A DNA stretch of 63,651 bases from an uncultured Marvinbryantia sp. GTDB taxonomy: Bacteria; Bacillota; Clostridia; Lachnospirales; Lachnospiraceae. Below the pieces are notes generated by a model. It did no database searches and was not told where the DNA came from. It saw only the letters and a list, made by a program, of their open reading frames with translations. Positions 63,160 through 63,651 of this stretch are shown here, piece by piece (position 1 is the first letter of the stretch; each line of letters begins with the position of its first letter). Both the position numbers and the translations under genes were made by a program. The DNA lies in NCBI GenBank assembly GCA_934408725.1, contig CAKRVB010000012.1:1-63651 (forward strand), in the 5' to 3' direction.

Positions 63160-63651
63160 TATTTCTTCTTTTCCGAGGTCGCATCACTCCCGGTCTCCCA
63201 CTACCTGACCACGGATTTCTCTTGTTTCTTCTTTTCCGAGGTTGCATCACTCCTGGTCTTCCGATACCTGACCACGGATTCCACTTGTTTCTTCTTTTCC
63301 GGGGTCGCATCACTCCCGGTCTTCCGGTACCTGACCACGGATTTCTTTTGTTTCTTCTTTTCCGGGGTTGCATCTCTCTCGGGCTCCCGGTACCTGACCA
63401 CGGATTCCACTTGTTTCTTCTTTTCCGGGGTTGCATCTCTCTCGGGCTCCCGGTACCTGACCACGGATTCCACTTGTTTCTTCTTTTCCGGGGTCGCATC
63501 ACTACTGGTTTCCCGGTACCTGACCACGGATTCCACTTGTTTCTTCTTTTCCGGGGTCGCATCTGTCCTGATTCCCCGGTACCTGACCACGGATTCCACT
63601 TGTTTCTTCTTTTCCGGGGTTGCATCACTCCTGGTCTTCCACTACCTGACC
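63160..63651. repeat. 63-bp tandem repeat array, continues past the window end
   Basis: Eight units with exact 63-bp spacing; the landmark TTCCG(A/G)GG recurs at 63171, 63234, 63297, 63360, 63423, 63486, 63549 and 63612. Each unit holds TGACCACGGATT and a variable 15-base part. Because 63 is a multiple of 3, two minus-strand frames stay open: one Arg/Trp-rich (RPRKRRNKWNPWSGTG), one Lys/Glu-rich (DATPEKKKQVESVVRYR). Neither has a convincing start in the window, and the first would run into the DUF3793 promoter. It may be the 3' end of a repetitive gene or a non-coding satellite. Confidence 0.8.

Noticed and set aside
63160..63651. Tandem 63-bp array as a CRISPR
   Set aside because: Units are near-identical over almost their whole length with only a short variable part. 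There are no unique 30-38-bp spacers and no cas genes.

Overview
The window looks like a chromosomal segment from a gut Firmicute of the family Lachnospiraceae (Blautia / Ruminococcus / Mediterraneibacter-like). The reasons are the large Gram-positive SRP RNA, consensus sigma-A promoters with 17-base spacers, AAGGAGG-type ribosome binding sites, many rho-independent terminators, an ECF transporter, very large secreted proteins ending in lysine-rich Ig-like repeats, several Rpn/PD-(D/E)XK genes, DUF3793 and PyrI. No genus can be fixed from sequence reading alone.

Layout. 1-2.1 kb: end of tRNA-Ser(CGA), a HAD phosphatase, SRP RNA and an ArsP_2-type metal exporter. 2.1-10.9 kb: a catabolic-looking cluster of four URO-D-superfamily (MtaA/MtbA-like) proteins, two MFS carriers and one PucR-type regulator, with no corrinoid protein inside it. 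10.9-13.2 kb: cobA/btuR-pepT-tadA operon. 13.4-17.6 kb: a class-A-fold serine hydrolase, a small protein, a D-2-hydroxyacid dehydrogenase, a membrane protein and mtnN. 17.6-26.6 kb: an ECF transporter operon (S component, fused double ATPase, two T components) with two surface proteins, behind a riboswitch-like leader. 26.7-36.1 kb and 40.8-46.1 kb: two giant secreted proteins, each broken at one site, plus Rpn remnants and small mobile repeats. 36.3 and 46.8 kb: paralogous leucine-rich-repeat proteins behind full cobalamin riboswitches. 37-40.8 kb: LysR regulator, purA, pyrB, pyrI. 47.8-53.5 kb: TIM-barrel protein, PAP2 phosphatase, Rpn protein, proC, a YbaK-type editing protein and an AI-2E-family permease. 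53.7-58.7 kb: a third giant surface protein behind a cobalamin riboswitch. 58.9-63.7 kb: a His/Cys-repeat P1B ATPase, flavodoxin, DUF3793 and a 63-bp tandem repeat that runs off the window.

How it fits together. The main theme is cobalamin. Six transcription units (starts at 26327, 34388, 36256, 46105, 46844 and 58364) each have a consensus promoter, a cobalamin-riboswitch or riboswitch-like leader, and a terminator or Shine-Dalgarno-sequestering hairpin. Their products include proteins that pair an alpha/alpha-barrel prenyltransferase-like domain with a DUF4430 domain, the two-domain order of animal intrinsic factor and transcobalamin, together with an ECF transporter of the predicted CbrTUV type. 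I infer a Gram-positive surface capture and uptake system for cobalamin or other corrinoids. CobA (12660-13196) would adenosylate the imported corrinoid, and the URO-D cluster at the left is a possible corrinoid consumer. Two of the giant proteins appear switched off or decayed: one by a G9 homopolymer frameshift, which suggests phase variation, and one by a single in-frame amber codon.
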